From: Apium graveolens
Lineage: Eukaryota; Streptophyta; Magnoliopsida; Apiales; Apiaceae
Assembly (NCBI RefSeq): GCF_009905375.1
Contig: NC_133647.1
Span: 136,333,263 to 136,397,262, forward strand
Direction of reading: 5' to 3'
Length of the DNA: 64,000 nt
Shown: piece by piece, positions 1 through 12,057 of the stretch
How positions within the stretch are numbered: the first letter of the stretch is position 1
Layout of the letters: each line of letters opens with the position of its first letter
Translations under genes and position numbers: made by a program
The notes under the pieces: generated by a model
Databases searched by the model: none
Told to the model about the DNA's origin: nothing
The model's input: only the letters and a program-made list of their open reading frames with translations

Positions 1-841
1 AATAAAACTCCGCTACAGCTATCTCCCTTGATTTACGGACGCAGGTATAGCCACGGTTCACCCCAAGTGTCGGACGCATCCATGTCCCCCGAATGAGGAT
101 AACCCACCAGATAACAGGACAGGTGATCCCAAGCTCTTGGGTGCAAAGTACAGGATGACTCCAAAGTTCTCCAACGAGGACACCCGTTGATTACAAGAAT
201 AGAGTTTCCAAAGCACACACCAAAGTTAACCCCACATCCCCAACGAGGACACCCGTTGAATACAGGAGGAGGCCTTCAATCATCAGGCATACCCCTGGAG
301 GCCTTCAAGCTTTTCACGGACATCCCTCTCCTTGACCGTCTCAAGGAGGGAATTCTTCAAAGGGTACCTGCACCAAATATATTAGTAAAAGTAACCTCCA
401 TTGCTCCTCTCCATGCAAATTTTATCCTGATGTAACCATTGAGAACACATAGACCAATCATAGGACGCGTCCTAACACATTGGGCGCGTCCTCACCCTCA
501 TAAAACTTGCACCGTCTCCTCAAAAACCATCATACACATCATTCCACTTATTAGGGCGCGTCATGATCAAGGCACACGCGTCCTCCAGTGTCTATTGCCA
601 CAAGACCATATTTGCTAAGTACTCTAACCATGGTTCACGTGTCCACATAGCTTGGGCGCGTCCTATACTGATCACGCACTCTCATGCTTCGTCATTACCA
701 GACTATAACACATCTTCTCACAAGTAGGCGCGTCCTCTGTGCCTGGACGCGTCCTAATCTTCTACAATGCAATACCGGGTTTGACCGCACGTAATCCACA
801 TTTGACCCGAGTTAATTTAATGCCAAATTTTGGGTATAACA
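1..841 (-). repeat. Ty3/gypsy LTR, partial, copy 1
   Basis: This stretch matches 53622-54462, the distal two thirds of the LTR of gypsy element G, with about 31 differences by eye (near 4 %). The LTR reads on the minus strand and its outer end is TGTTATACCC, seen on the + strand as GGGTATAACA ending at 841. The window opens inside the LTR, so its other end is not visible. Bases 463-755 carry about eight copies of a CGCGTCC motif. The LTR abuts a CAND1-like exon directly at 842, so it was inserted into coding sequence. Small open frames in this stretch are not genes. Confidence 0.85.
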
Positions 842-934
842 TATGTTAGCTGGAAAGTCCGGAGGGCTGCTGTAAAATGTTTAGCAGCTTTAATTATTTC
901 TCGTCCGGAGATGCTCCCAAAGCTATTTGTGGAG

Positions 935-1293
935 GTAATATCAATTCTTAGATGGCTTCAAACTCCGGTGTGCTTAAAGTTTTATTTTTCATTTTTATTT
1001 TGACTTTGTAGAAGCTGTTGTTCATAATTAACTCATTAGTCAACTAATTTTGCTTTAACCATTTTACAAAGTAACTAATTTTAATAGGTCTCCGTTAAAT
1101 ATTTCTTTTCTGTACAACAAAAAAAAATCATGTAAAAACCTGTGCAAAAGTTACTATAGGGCTGCAAAAACATAGAAAAGAAAATAGAAGTATATGAAAG
1201 TACAAAGAAAGGGCATGCAAGTTTGTACCTGCTATGTTTCGAACAAAAGGAAAGTAAGTCACCCTAAATGGGTATGAACTACTGTACCTGCAG
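935..1293 (+). other. Intron between CAND1 exons a and b, copy 1
   Basis: This intron-like stretch starts GTAATA and ends TGCAG. It is AT-rich and shows no gene of its own. Short open frames on the minus strand here have no family signature. It is nearly identical to 54556-54913 in copy 2. Confidence 0.6.
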
Positions 1294-1646
1294 GCTTGCC
1301 CGAAATTGATGGACAGATTCGGAGAAAGAGAAGAAGTTGTTAAGGTTAGGACCGACAAACTGTATGTTTTATCCTCTTTTATCGAATGCTAGCTGATCTA
1401 ATTCTCAGATCTTCCTAATGTACATGGATGTGTTCAATACTTTTATTGAGCTACTACGCCAGACAGGAAATGCCTGGAAGGGGTAGAATGAAGATGGGCC
1501 CACGTAAATTTGCACTGTATTTATATATATCTAATCTTTTGCCTTATCATCTTAAAATAATTTCAAAATCTGATTATGTGTAAAAGGTAAATACATATCA
1601 GTGTGTGTTAAAACCTGTAGATACATTTCGGTGAGTGTTAAACTCA

Positions 1647-2750
1647 CACTACAACAAAATAGGCCAATTACGACGGTCAACTTACGTATGGAAAAATACG
1701 CGCCCAACTTACGACGGAAAAAAGTAAAACGTCGTAATTATTTATGACGAAACCCAAAATCGTCGTAAGTTTAGTATTTTATTAATAAAATTATGCACGA
1801 TACGATTAAACAAAAATGAAAATTATTTGAAGTTGTGATGATTTATACATTTCGTCGTAAGTTAATTATTTTTATTAAAATTTACGATGGAAAATAAAAA
1901 TCGTCGTAAGTTATCAAAGAGGGAAATTTAAATTTTCCCCAAACTTTTGGCGGGAAAATAAAAATTATTTGAAATTGCGACGATTTGAACATTTCGTCGT
2001 AAGTTAAATATTTTTACTAAAATTTTAATTTGAAATTAAACAAAAAATATATTTCACCTAAATTTATGATGAAATATTTGTGACGGAAAACATTTGAACA
2101 TCTAATTTAAGATGGAAATTAAAATTCGTCGTAAGTTATCAAAGAGAGAAATTTAACTTTTCCCCAAAATTTTGGCGGTAAATTTGACTTATCTCCATTT
2201 CTTTGTAGATAATAATTTATGGCAGATTCCGGCATAAATTAGCACATGATTTTTGATAATTTCAATTTTTAAAAAATATTATTTCATGATCCAACCATAT
2301 TAATGTCATCATTTATTTGTTTGGGTGACATTTCAAGAATTACAGAAAAAAATTAAATATTTTTAAAAAATAATTTAATATGAAACATTGATTATCATTA
2401 ATATATATATATATATATTGTCATCCATACGGTTGGATTGATGATTTTTTTTTAAATAATCGAAACACAAATTCAGAACTAATTATCAGTTAGTTGTATT
2501 ATTAGAACTGATGTTTGACTCTTAAAATGGAAACCAACTAAAATTATTTTGATATAAAATTTTGGTTATATCACTAATATATATATATATATTGACATTC
2601 ATACGGTTGGATCGTTGAAAAATATTTTTAAAATAATCGAAACACGAATTTAGGATTAAACACTAGTTAGTCGTAACAGTCAAACTGATGCTTAAGTTTT
2701 AAAATGGCAAACCAAATAAAACTATTTTGATATGAAATTTTGGTTATATC

Positions 2751-2794
<44 letters not shown>

Positions 2795-3096
2795 ACATCC
2801 ATAAGGTTATCATTGAAAAATATATTTAAAATAATCGAAACACTAATTCAGGATTAAACACTTGTTAGCTGTACTAGTCAAACTGATGTTTAACTGATGA
2901 AATTATTTTGATGTGAAATTTGGTTATATCACTAATATCTATATCTATTGATATCTATACAGTTGGATTGTTGAAAAATAGTTTTTAAAATAATTGAAAC
3001 ACTAATTCAGGATTCAGTTGTACAAGTCAAACTGAAGTTTTACTGTTAGAATGGAAACAAATAAAATTATTTTGATATGAAACTTTTGTGATATTA

Positions 3097-3135
<39 letters not shown>

Positions 3136-4100
3136 ACATCCATACAATTGGATCATTGAAAAATAATTTTTACATAATCAAAAGACCAATTCAGGATTCA
3201 ACACTAGTTATTTGTACTAGTCAAACTGATCTTTGACTGTTAAAATGGTAAATGAAATAAAATTATTTTGATATGAAATTTTGGTTATATCACTAATATA
3301 TATATATATATATATTGAAATCTATATGGTTGGATCGCTGAAAAATATTTTTAAAATAATCGAAACACAAATTCCGGATTAAGCACTAGTTAGTTGTACA
3401 TCAGTTTGACTGTTAAAATGGCAAATCAAATAAAATTATTTTAATATGAAATTTTGGTTATATCACTAATATATATTTATTGAAATCCATACGGTTGGAT
3501 TGTTGAAAAATATTTCTAAAATATTTGAAACAACAATTCAGGATTAAACACTAGTTAGTTGTTCCAACAGTTTTGATTGTTTTTTGTTGTATTTTATGGA
3601 ATTTAAATCGAAAGCCGAAAATTGTTGGAAATTGAAAAATCGGAATTTGCTATTCTAAAACAACAAACTTACGACGGTTGTTCATCACATATTCCGTCGT
3701 AAGTTGGCCCCAACTCCCAGAATACAACATTCTTTTCTGTCAGAAGTTACTAATTTACGACGTATAATTGCGTCGTAAATTTATGTTATATTTTATCAAA
3801 AATAGGTCCCACAAGAAAGCATTCGACGATTCCTCCGTCATAAGTAACTAACTTACGACGGAATATATTTCGTTATAAATAGTTTTATTATTTTATTGGG
3901 TATGTTCCGTCCTAAATAGATTTATTATTTTATTGGGTATGTGGGCCCCTACTTCCTAACTTGCGACGCAATTTTATCTTGTGACGAAAAAACGAACTTA
4001 GTACTCGACAAAAAAAATGATTTCTTTCCATCGTAAATTTCTCAATTAGAACGATTTCAGTTCAAAAAACCCGTCGTAAATGGCCAGATTTGTTGCAGTG
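1647..4100. mobile_element. Non-autonomous CACTA transposon 1 (copy 1)
   Basis: The element starts CACTACAACAAAATAGGCC and ends with the inverse, GGCCAGATTTGTTGCAGTG. It is flanked by the 3-bp direct repeat TCA (1644-1646 and 4101-4103), the usual target-site duplication of En/Spm-type CACTA transposons. Subterminal regions carry many short repeats of the type ACGACGG and CGTCGTAAGTT. The middle (about 2400-3560) is an array of some seven AT-rich units. No transposase frame is present, so it would depend on a transposase supplied elsewhere. It lies in the intron between CAND1 exons c and d. The same element sits in copy 2 at 55267-57743, so it predates the duplication. Confidence 0.9.
2400..3570. 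repeat. Tandem array of ~160-195-bp units inside CACTA 1
   Basis: About seven units repeat the order: (TA)n run, TTGACATCCATACGGTTGGA, GATCGTTGAAAAAT, AATAATCGAAACAC, TTCAGGATTAAACAC, AAATTATTTTGATATGAAA. Unit cores fall near 2423, 2600, 2795, 2955, 3137, 3320 and 3484. Spacing varies mainly because the TA run varies. No coding potential is seen. The core matches the 174-bp array in CACTA element D (reverse strand). Confidence 0.85.
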
Positions 4101-4944
4101 TCAAGAAGTTTTTTGGGAAAATATTTTAGGTATGGTTATCCTAATTTAGAGTTATATACATAATATGGTTATCACATATTTGAGAGCTGGTAATAAGTGG
4201 TTTTGGAACCAATCCAAACCTTTTTAAAAAATTTTATTTTCAGTTGAATCATGTTACAGTATTTATTTTGGTTTTGTTTTGTCAGTTATATAGTTTTCTG
4301 TCCATATCGCCAAGTCTGATGCAAATGTATTAACTGATTATCGATTTCTTGCTCTACCTTAGCGGGTCTATCTAGCATCTCTCAAGAAGTTTCTTGTCCT
4401 TCATTCCTTGAGAAAATAATATACTTACTTAAGGTATATGAATATGATTGCTTATTGAATTTTTTGTCTCTATTTGTCCATCAGTCCCATATGTTTAGTG
4501 AAACAAAAAGTACCAAAGATTGTTAAATTGGTTCACAGGCAGCTGCGAGGGATATCTGTCAACACAAAGGTCGAAACCTTCTGAAATCTTAGTTCTCTAA
4601 TTTTCAATAATTATCAGGGTTTCAACATGCCTTAAATTTCTGCAGGTTGCCGCACTTTTAGTTTTGAAAGAACTTGCGGTTGTCTTGCCGGTCTGCGTGG
4701 CAGACAATTTTAAAATTCTCCTTCCAGAGATACAAAATGCCTTGTGTGTAAGTATTATTCCACGTTTTACTAATCAACCTTCAGCTTGCAAATTTTTATA
4801 TTATCCAACTTCTTAGCTTGTTATTTTTTTTGTTATCTTTACCAGGACAAGTCCTCTACCTCAGCTTTGAAGCTTGAGGCTCTTATATTGACAAGATTAG
4901 TGTTAGCTTCAAATTCTCCTACCGTGTTTTACACTTACATTGAG

Positions 4945-5771
4945 GTAAATTTAAACGTTTCCTAATTGTGTTTATGATTGCTTAAGAATTAAGATTGAAT
5001 TTAAGTTCAAATTGCGGACTATCTTATTTTATATTAAGTAACTTTTACAGGAAAGCCCTTACACAACATCTTATATTAAGTGTTAGAATATTAATATAAG
5101 TTACTAAAAGTAATCCCCTTCTCCCGAAAAGCTATCAAACTATTTGCGATAATTTTCTCACGAGTCATGTTGTAAGTCATAAATAACCTATAGTTGGATT
5201 AAAATCAATTATTTAGTAACACCCAATTCCTGTAATTTCCTGCCATTAGTTTTGATACAAGGAAAGGTTAGGACTAGAAATTTCTGAAACTTGTCATCTT
5301 TATCAATTATCTGGGGGAACATGTCTGTTTGAGAAGGGTGGGCTGTGGTTACATAAAAGTCATTTATGCTGCATTTTTTTCCATTTCTATCATTTAGTGC
5401 AAGAATTACATTTATAGAATGAAGGTTAGGTCATAAATTCCTGCAATATTATGCATGTAATCAGGGTCGGCCCTAAAGATTTGGACCCCAGGTCAACTTA
5501 TAAAATGATGCACTTTTTTAAGTAAATTAATATTTTTATTGTAATTATAAAGCTGGTTGTCCACACTAAATAAAATGATGTGATAATGTCACAGTCACAT
5601 AGAACATGCATGCATAATCTTCTTCTAAAGCTAAGCTAATCTAATGTCAAGATCATATCTCTTCATCAATTATACATAAAAGAAACAGTTACTGCAGTGA
5701 CGTGTTTGCCCTAGCTGTTGTGCTTGGTCAGATATTTTCCCTTCCTCCTTTCATCTTCTTTTCTGTTACAG
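4945..5771 (+). other. Long intron between CAND1 exons f and g, copy 1
   Basis: AT-rich sequence bounded by GTAAAT and TTACAG. No repeat family or gene was recognised in it. It is almost identical to 58437-59264 in copy 2. Confidence 0.5.
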
Positions 5772-6458
5772 GATATTTCTCGTCCTATTTTATTAGCTGT
5801 CCGTGACAGTTATTACAAAGTTACCGCTGAAGCATTAAGAGTATGTGATGAGATTGTTCGTGTTGTCCGTCCAAAGACCCAGGTCCAATTCCTCACCTTG
5901 TTCTTAGTTATGTGTGATATTATGGTGCAAATTCTAAAATGTAAGGAACTCGTTCTCTGTTCAGGGGTACAATTTTGATTACAAGCCATGTATTTATCCA
6001 ATCTATAATGCAATCATGGAATGTTTAGTGAATCAAGATCAGTATCAGGTTAGTTAATTCTCTAGGCGTACCTTTCTAGAAGGTCATTGTGCAATTTTTT
6101 TACCGTGTCTTTTTTCAGGAGGTCAAAGAATGTGCTATTTCCAGCATAGGTCTTGTTGTTTGTACATTTGGTGATAATCTTGGAGCAGAATTACCTGCCT
6201 GCCTGACTATTCTTGCAAATCGGATGGGAAATGAGATAACTCGACTTGCAGCTGTAAAGGTGCATAATTTAAATTTTAGTCGTAACATGCATAACTAAAT
6301 ATATATGTTTATATCTCATGTTGTTTCTCTTCAATTTAATTTTTAAATATCTGGTTTATTTTCCAGGCCTTCTCACTGATTGCTGCTTCTCCAATGCACC
6401 TAGACCTATCCTGTGTCCTAGAGCATGTTATGGCAGATCTGACTGCATTTTTAAGAAT

Positions 6459-6676
6459 GGTACAAGAAGCTAGAAGCTAGCAATGTCTAATAAACTTATA
6501 CTGTTATTATTACTATCTACTACCCCTCTCTCTGACCCATTGTCAGGCATTTGACTTTTTTCACTTATCTTTAGCACTTTTGAAAATATAGTTAGATTTC
6601 ACATTTTTCATCTTTTTTAAGTTAGGTACAAGAAGCTAGAAGCTAGCAATGTCTAATAAACTTATATTGTTATTAT
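6459..6676 (+). repeat. 166-bp micro-duplication spanning the exon j donor site
   Basis: The sequence beginning GGTACAAGAAGCTAGAAGC at 6459 starts again at 6625, 166 bp later, after a T-run. The second unit is cut at 6676 by copia element A and its right part resumes at 15840. Copy 2 has a single unit (59619 onward), although with one more AGAAGCT repeat. The duplication therefore arose in copy 1 only. Confidence 0.75.
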
Positions 6677-6964
6677 TGTAGAGCAGAGAATAGATATACA
6701 CACACAGGACACAATACACAGAACAAATATTGCAAAGGGAAAAGTTTTCTTACTGAACTTGAAAAACTTACAGAGAATAGAAAAGAATTGCTACTATTTC
6801 TAACGTTGCAACTGCAACTTAAACTCCTAAGAATTAGCTACTACTCCCACTAATCCACTAACTCTGCTAACAAACTAGAACTACTCAAAAGACTAAGTCA
6901 CAACTCCTACAAACCAGGAAGCTGACTATTATTCAAACTAACATGCTATGATTAAATTCCAACA
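6677..6964 (-). repeat. 3' LTR of copia A
   Basis: 288 bp, TG...CA on the + strand. Matches 15552-15839 with about ten differences. Confidence 0.93.
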
Positions 6965-6974
6965 TGCTCCCCCT
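6965..6974 (-). promoter_or_regulatory. Polypurine tract of copia A
   Basis: AGGGGGAGCA on the minus strand, directly next to the 3' LTR. It is the expected primer for plus-strand DNA synthesis. Confidence 0.8.
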
Positions 6975-6976
6975 AA

Positions 6977-8416
6977 TCTAAGCATGTTTCTGCAGACACT
7001 GAATTCCAAGTAAAGCCATCATCTGTTCAAAATTTCACCGTTGCCATAGTACATCTGCACGCTGCTCATTCGTACTCACATATTTGACTTTAATCTCCCC
7101 ACGTTCAACACACTCACGAATAAAATGATATCGAATGTCGATATGTTTACTTCTACCGTGAAAAACTGGGTTCTTTGCCAGATCGATAGCTGACTTATTA
7201 TCCACATAGATGATCACTGGACCATGTTCCACTCATGTTATCTGAATCAACAAATTTCTCAACCAAACCGCTTGACAGGCTGCAGCTGTAGCTGCCATGA
7301 ACTCAGCTTCGCAGGAAGAAAGGGCCACACATCGCTGCTTCTGAGAAACCCAAGTAATCAGATTATCATTCAAGTAAAAAACCATTGCTCCAGTACTCCT
7401 CCTGTCCTCGGTGCTCCCAGCAAGATCACTATCTGAGTATCCTTTCAACAGATGATTACCTGTTCCTTTCAAGTAAATTAAGCCGTAGTTTGTAGTCCCT
7501 TTAATGTAACGTAGAATCCGCTTCACCGCTGCTTGATGAAGAACCGTGGGTCGTTCCATATATCTACTTACAATTCCAACTGCATAGGCTATATCCGGCT
7601 GGATATGGACCAAGTAACGTAACCCACCCACAATACTCTTGAATTGAGTGGGATCTATAACTTTACCGTTCTCGTCTTTGTCAAGCTGGATTGAATCTAT
7701 AACTTTACCGTTCTCGTCTTTGTCAAGCTGGATTGAAGTTTCCATTGGATATTTCGTTGGTCTACACTCTCCCATCCCAGCTCGAACCAACAACTTCTTT
7801 GCATAAGATTCCTGTTTGATTTCAGTATATCCCTGTTTCTGACTAACCTCCGGGCCTAAATAGTGAGATACCTTTCCGAGATCCGTCATATCAAATTCCT
7901 CCGCCATTTGCCTTTTAAACCTTTGAATATTGGAGATACTCGTACCCGTAACTAGCAAATCATCAACATATACACCTATGATCAACACTTAAGAACCTTC
8001 CTTCTTCGTGTACACAACATGCTCGTAAGGGCACTTACTAAAACCAAGACTCTCCATATATTTGTTGAGACGAGTGTACCAGGCTCGTGGTGCCTGATGA
8101 AGACCGTACAACGCTTTCCCTAACTTGTAAATAAGATGTTCTTTGTTTTTCACTTCAAAACCTGGTGGCTGAGATACAAACACTGTTTCTTGCAATTCTC
8201 CATTTAAAAAGGCTGCCTTCACATCTAGATGGTGAACTTCCCATTCGTTTCGAGCTGCCAAAGCCAGCAAAAGCCGCACTGTCTCAAGCCGAGTAACAGG
8301 TGCAAACACCTCCTCATAATCAACATCTTGTTTTTGAACGTACCCTTTCGCCACGAGGCGTGCTTTATATTTGATGATATTTCCGCTGGTGTCTCCTTTT
8401 AATTTATATACCCATT
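6977..8416 (-). pseudogene. Copia A pol, RT and RNase H part
   Basis: Read on the minus strand, this is the 3' half of the copia polyprotein. RT is shown by [33 protein letters not shown] and the intact catalytic YVDD near 7960. RNase H is shown by YSDSDLAGS, SSCEAEFMAA, VDNKSAIDLAKNP and SKHIDIRYHFIREC. It is broken by a TAA just before the YVDD block (near 7989) and a TGA in RNase H (near 7230). A 42-bp in-frame tandem duplication (7653-7736) repeats IQLDKDENGKVID. The upstream end is cut at 8416 by CACTA element B, and the same frame resumes at 12696. Confidence 0.9.
7653..7736 (-). repeat. 42-bp tandem duplication in copia A RT
   Basis: Two perfect head-to-tail 42-bp units (7653-7694, 7695-7736). 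The duplication adds 14 codons without changing frame, between the YVDD block and the RNase H domain. Confidence 0.95.
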
Positions 8417-8999
8417 CACTACACCATAAATGACCTATCACAACCCCCTCCTTACAAATGTTAGTCAAATATGTTACCTTAGGTATGCTACTTAAGACCT
8501 AATATAACATTATATTTTTTTTGTTAGCTTAGCCAAAAAATTGGTGTTGCATTAGCTACAAAGTGTTAAAGTTTGCAACATCATTGATAAATGTTAGCTT
8601 AGAGTATTAAAATGAAAAATATAATATTGTTTTAAGTTTAAATATTAATTTTAAAAGAATTTGGGGAGATAGACGAATTAATTTCAATAAATAAAATACA
8701 TGATGATCTAAGTATTTTCCACAGATAAAATTAAAAAAGGAATTTTATAATACTAATTGAATTTCCAATTTCAAGATGTCTTAATAAAAATAAATATAGT
8801 AAAATCTACCTCCCATATTAAAATGAATGTTTATAGATATTTTTTTCAAAATACAAATATTAAACTATAAATCTATGATATAAAAGTAAAAATTCACATA
8901 AAAAAATTATTTATTTTCTGAAAAAAATTAAGTATTCATTTATTACAATTTCTATATGTAACTACGGGAAATACATCAAAAGTTTCAAACCCGGCGCCT

Positions 9000-11830
9000 A
9001 GTTTTTACATGAGCGGCAAATTTTTAGGTAAAAGCCGCCCAATTTTTCAGCCCATTTCAAGTTTCAACCCACCAAGTCTCCTTCACTTCTCCTATTCTCT
9101 TGTTACCCTCTCTCTCTGGATGCTCTCTCTATTCTCTTCTTACTTTCATTTTTCTTTCAATTCTCTTGTTTATCTTATTCCGATTCTTCTTATCTGGGAC
9201 TTTTCCTTATTCGTTCACACTTTCAGTAAGACGGGTTGAAATGAGTTTTTCAATTAGAGATTTAATTATCTCTATAGTTCTCATCGTCGCTTTAAATGGG
9301 TTCTTCAACTAGAGATTTAATTTGCTTTTTCAAATCTCGTACTTCGGTTCTTCTCGGTTATGCGGAATTAGATCTTGTCCAGTCTTCAAATTGAGGGTTC
9401 TTTATTTTGAGTTCTCACTTAGGTATTTATTTATTTAAGTTTCAATTAATCAATTTCTCATTTTTATGTAGGTGAAAGATTAGCTCAAAAAGTCCATGGT
9501 TGCTGAAAAATGAATTGGGGTTCTCACTTTGATTTAAGGACCTGATTTCCGCTTTAATGTTAGCTTCTATAGTTGAAGAGAACTAATTTCAGATAAGTTT
9601 CTCGTTTATTTTTCTCTGAGCATTGTAATGTGGTGGTTTCAATGAGGGAGATATATATGGATATGTTTAATTTATTTTTAATGTTTATGTTAATTTAATT
9701 TTATTGATGGGTATTTCAAGTAGATAAATTAAGTAAATTTTTGATGTCAAGAGCATAATTTAGAGAGTGGAAAAATATGATTTTATATTCCCTTGGTTGG
9801 AAGTTGAATCCAATGACCCAGTTTCAATTCACTGAACATATTTTAAGGAGGCTTAGATTGAAGATGTACATGCATTATGATTTTGTATGAAGCTGCGAGC
9901 ATAATTTTTTTCTGCAATCACACGTAAGCTTCTCACTCTTGATTTTACCTTTTTGCCCAACATGTATTGTTATTGTAGACTCATGATCAGATGTGAGTAG
10001 TATTTGAACGTTATATATCCATTGTAGTTTGTAATCGAATTTGTACAATGTACAGATTCCGGGTTACTTTCGCACCTTCCCTCTGTGATAGCTACATATT
10101 GTAATGTCATGGACTATTAGGCTCAACTCATATATATACTAAGTCTAGCTAGGTTTGTTTACAATACATAATGTTTCTTCATAAATTATTTTTCTAGTAA
10201 TATGTCAATGGCAGTAGATATCACTGTAACTCTGATCGTAAAAAATCAGTTAGATATTAGTCTAAATCTATTCATATGATCATTAGTGTTTACATAGTAG
10301 ATATAGATAGCCTCACTGCCTAGTTTTGGTCGTCACTTTCATTTTGACCTTTTTGAACTTTTTTTAACGGAATCCCCTGCCATTTTATAAAATGTAAAAT
10401 TTCCGTAAGTTAGTCTATTGGTAGACCCTGGCATATATGATGATCAATCTGGATTAGATTTTTGGTGTATCTATTTGCATGGGCTGATTATAAAGTGTAT
10501 TTTAGGTGATTGTTGGCTTCTCTTTTATCACTGCCTTTCCCTAGGTTATCAATTAATGCTGTGTTCATCCCCACAAACTTATATTTATCCAGTCTAACTG
10601 TCTAAATTTAATCTTGTATTTAGAATTTTACGATTTAATGGTACTTGTCTGATTTTAGTTATCTCATTTATATTGTTTAAGTTTTATAGGAATTGGGCCA
10701 CCTTCACCACCACTCCCGGGGTTCAATCCTTTGGTCAAACACCAGGACCATTTACCATTTAATATGTATGTTTGCTTCAGTTTCTAGCGCACACTTTTGT
10801 TTACCTCAGTAAAAAAATACTAATAGAAATTGATATCAAAAATGCAAAATGATAGCAAACGATATCTGAAATGCTTGATGCTATCTTACCTTTTTAGAAT
10901 ATTTGATTGTAAGTGTTGCCTGTAATTTAAGGTTTGTTTGAATCAAGATAGTTTTACTCAGAAGCTGTTCTTTTATTTTAGAAGTTGGTTTTGATGCAAA
11001 TTGAATGTTTAGTCCTTCACGCTGTCTCTGTATTATTTCTCACATACTTGATGTTTTCTAAAATATGATATCTATACAAATGACTACAAATATTGTGCGT
11101 TTAGTTGACTTCAGTTCTAACATTATATAGATAAACCAGTCAAGAGCATCCCAAACAAATAAAAGAAAATGAGTTTATGCTTATACAACTAGTAATGTTC
11201 CAGAAGCATCAAAACCTTTATACAAAGATGCTCTGTGTGTGTGAGCGCGAGAAAGGAGCACGTAAGAATGCACTGCAGTTGATTTCCGTTATATATCAAC
11301 TAGAAGAAAGGGTATAATAGAAAAGGTATGATTCAGATAGATTATTACTATTTCTTCTGCTGGATGTTGCTCTTGAAGTTGAATGTTACCCACTTCAGAA
11401 TAGGTTTTAATATGCAGGATGTGGCATTTCAGTATGCTAATAGTAGAAGTGTAGAGCAGTTAGCAGAAGCTTACTGTTTCAGACTTCAGACTCAATAGAA
11501 CAATGTAAATTCACGGATTTACTTTGAGAAACAGGGCATGTTGAATCATAATTTAGACGTGGTATATTTGTGTGTGCACTGTGTCATATGGACGCCCTGG
11601 TGTGCATAACCTTGATTTGCATATTATTTACTGATCTTGTTTTGTATATTGAATTTAGACTTAATCAATCTCATGGATAATGTTGTTGAGCAAGATGATT
11701 TTAATAAAATGAATGCCATAAACATTTATGTGGTTTTTGCACCAAACATGACTCAGGTATTGTAGCTCGATTTCAGGTATTAGAATTTAATTAAAAGTTT
11801 GGTGGTTCTGATTTATTAAGATTTGAGTTG
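9000..11830 (+). other. Interior of CACTA B, CT-rich leader-like and intron-like sequence
   Basis: A CT-rich stretch (about 9050-9230) resembles a plant 5' untranslated leader. The rest is AT-rich and intron-like, with a possible exon around 11657-11756 ending at CAG|GTATTG. The short frames present are not recognisable. I see no repeat family here. Confidence 0.35.
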
Positions 11831-11833
11831 CAG

Positions 11834-12057
11834 CAAATTCATTTATTCTTGATGTTCCTCATGATTCCCCAAGCTCTCAGGTATATTCAATTAACTCGTT
11901 ACTCGTGTCTTTTTTGATGTAATTGTGGTAATTGAAAAGTACGTACTTTAAAGATCTCTTTTCTTACAAATGTTCTATAATTTTTCAGGGACCTTTTGCT
12001 CTCTGCCAAATAATAAAAAAGAATGAGCAAGGAATAAATTGGGTGCTCGTCGAATAG
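11834..12057 (+). pseudogene. Captured exon fragments, weakly NAC-like
   Basis: Two exon-like blocks with AG and GT borders: 11834-11880, ending DSPSSQ, and 11989-12057, reading GPFALCQIIKKNEQ and then a TAG stop. The pattern PFALCxxIKKNE resembles the end of the NAC DNA-binding domain (consensus near VLCRxxKK). The intron between them is about 108 bp. If right, CACTA B has picked up the end of a NAC transcription-factor gene. The match is short and made by eye, so this is only a lead. Confidence 0.3.

Noticed and set aside
187..435. Open frame of about 80 codons in the LTR, present in both copies
   Set aside because: It lies inside a gypsy LTR, overlaps the repeated GAGGACACCCGTTGA motif and resembles no protein family.
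1647..4100. Mutator-like or hAT element
   Set aside because: The ends are CACTA and the target duplication is 3 bp, which fits CACTA, not 8-11 bp.
842..6459. Functional CAND1 gene
   Set aside because: A stop codon, a lost acceptor, a split first exon and a 9-kb insertion argue against function, although many exons are open.
9009..9312. Overlapping open frames in CACTA B
   Set aside because: CT-rich low-complexity sequence gives Ser/Leu/Phe-rich frames by chance.
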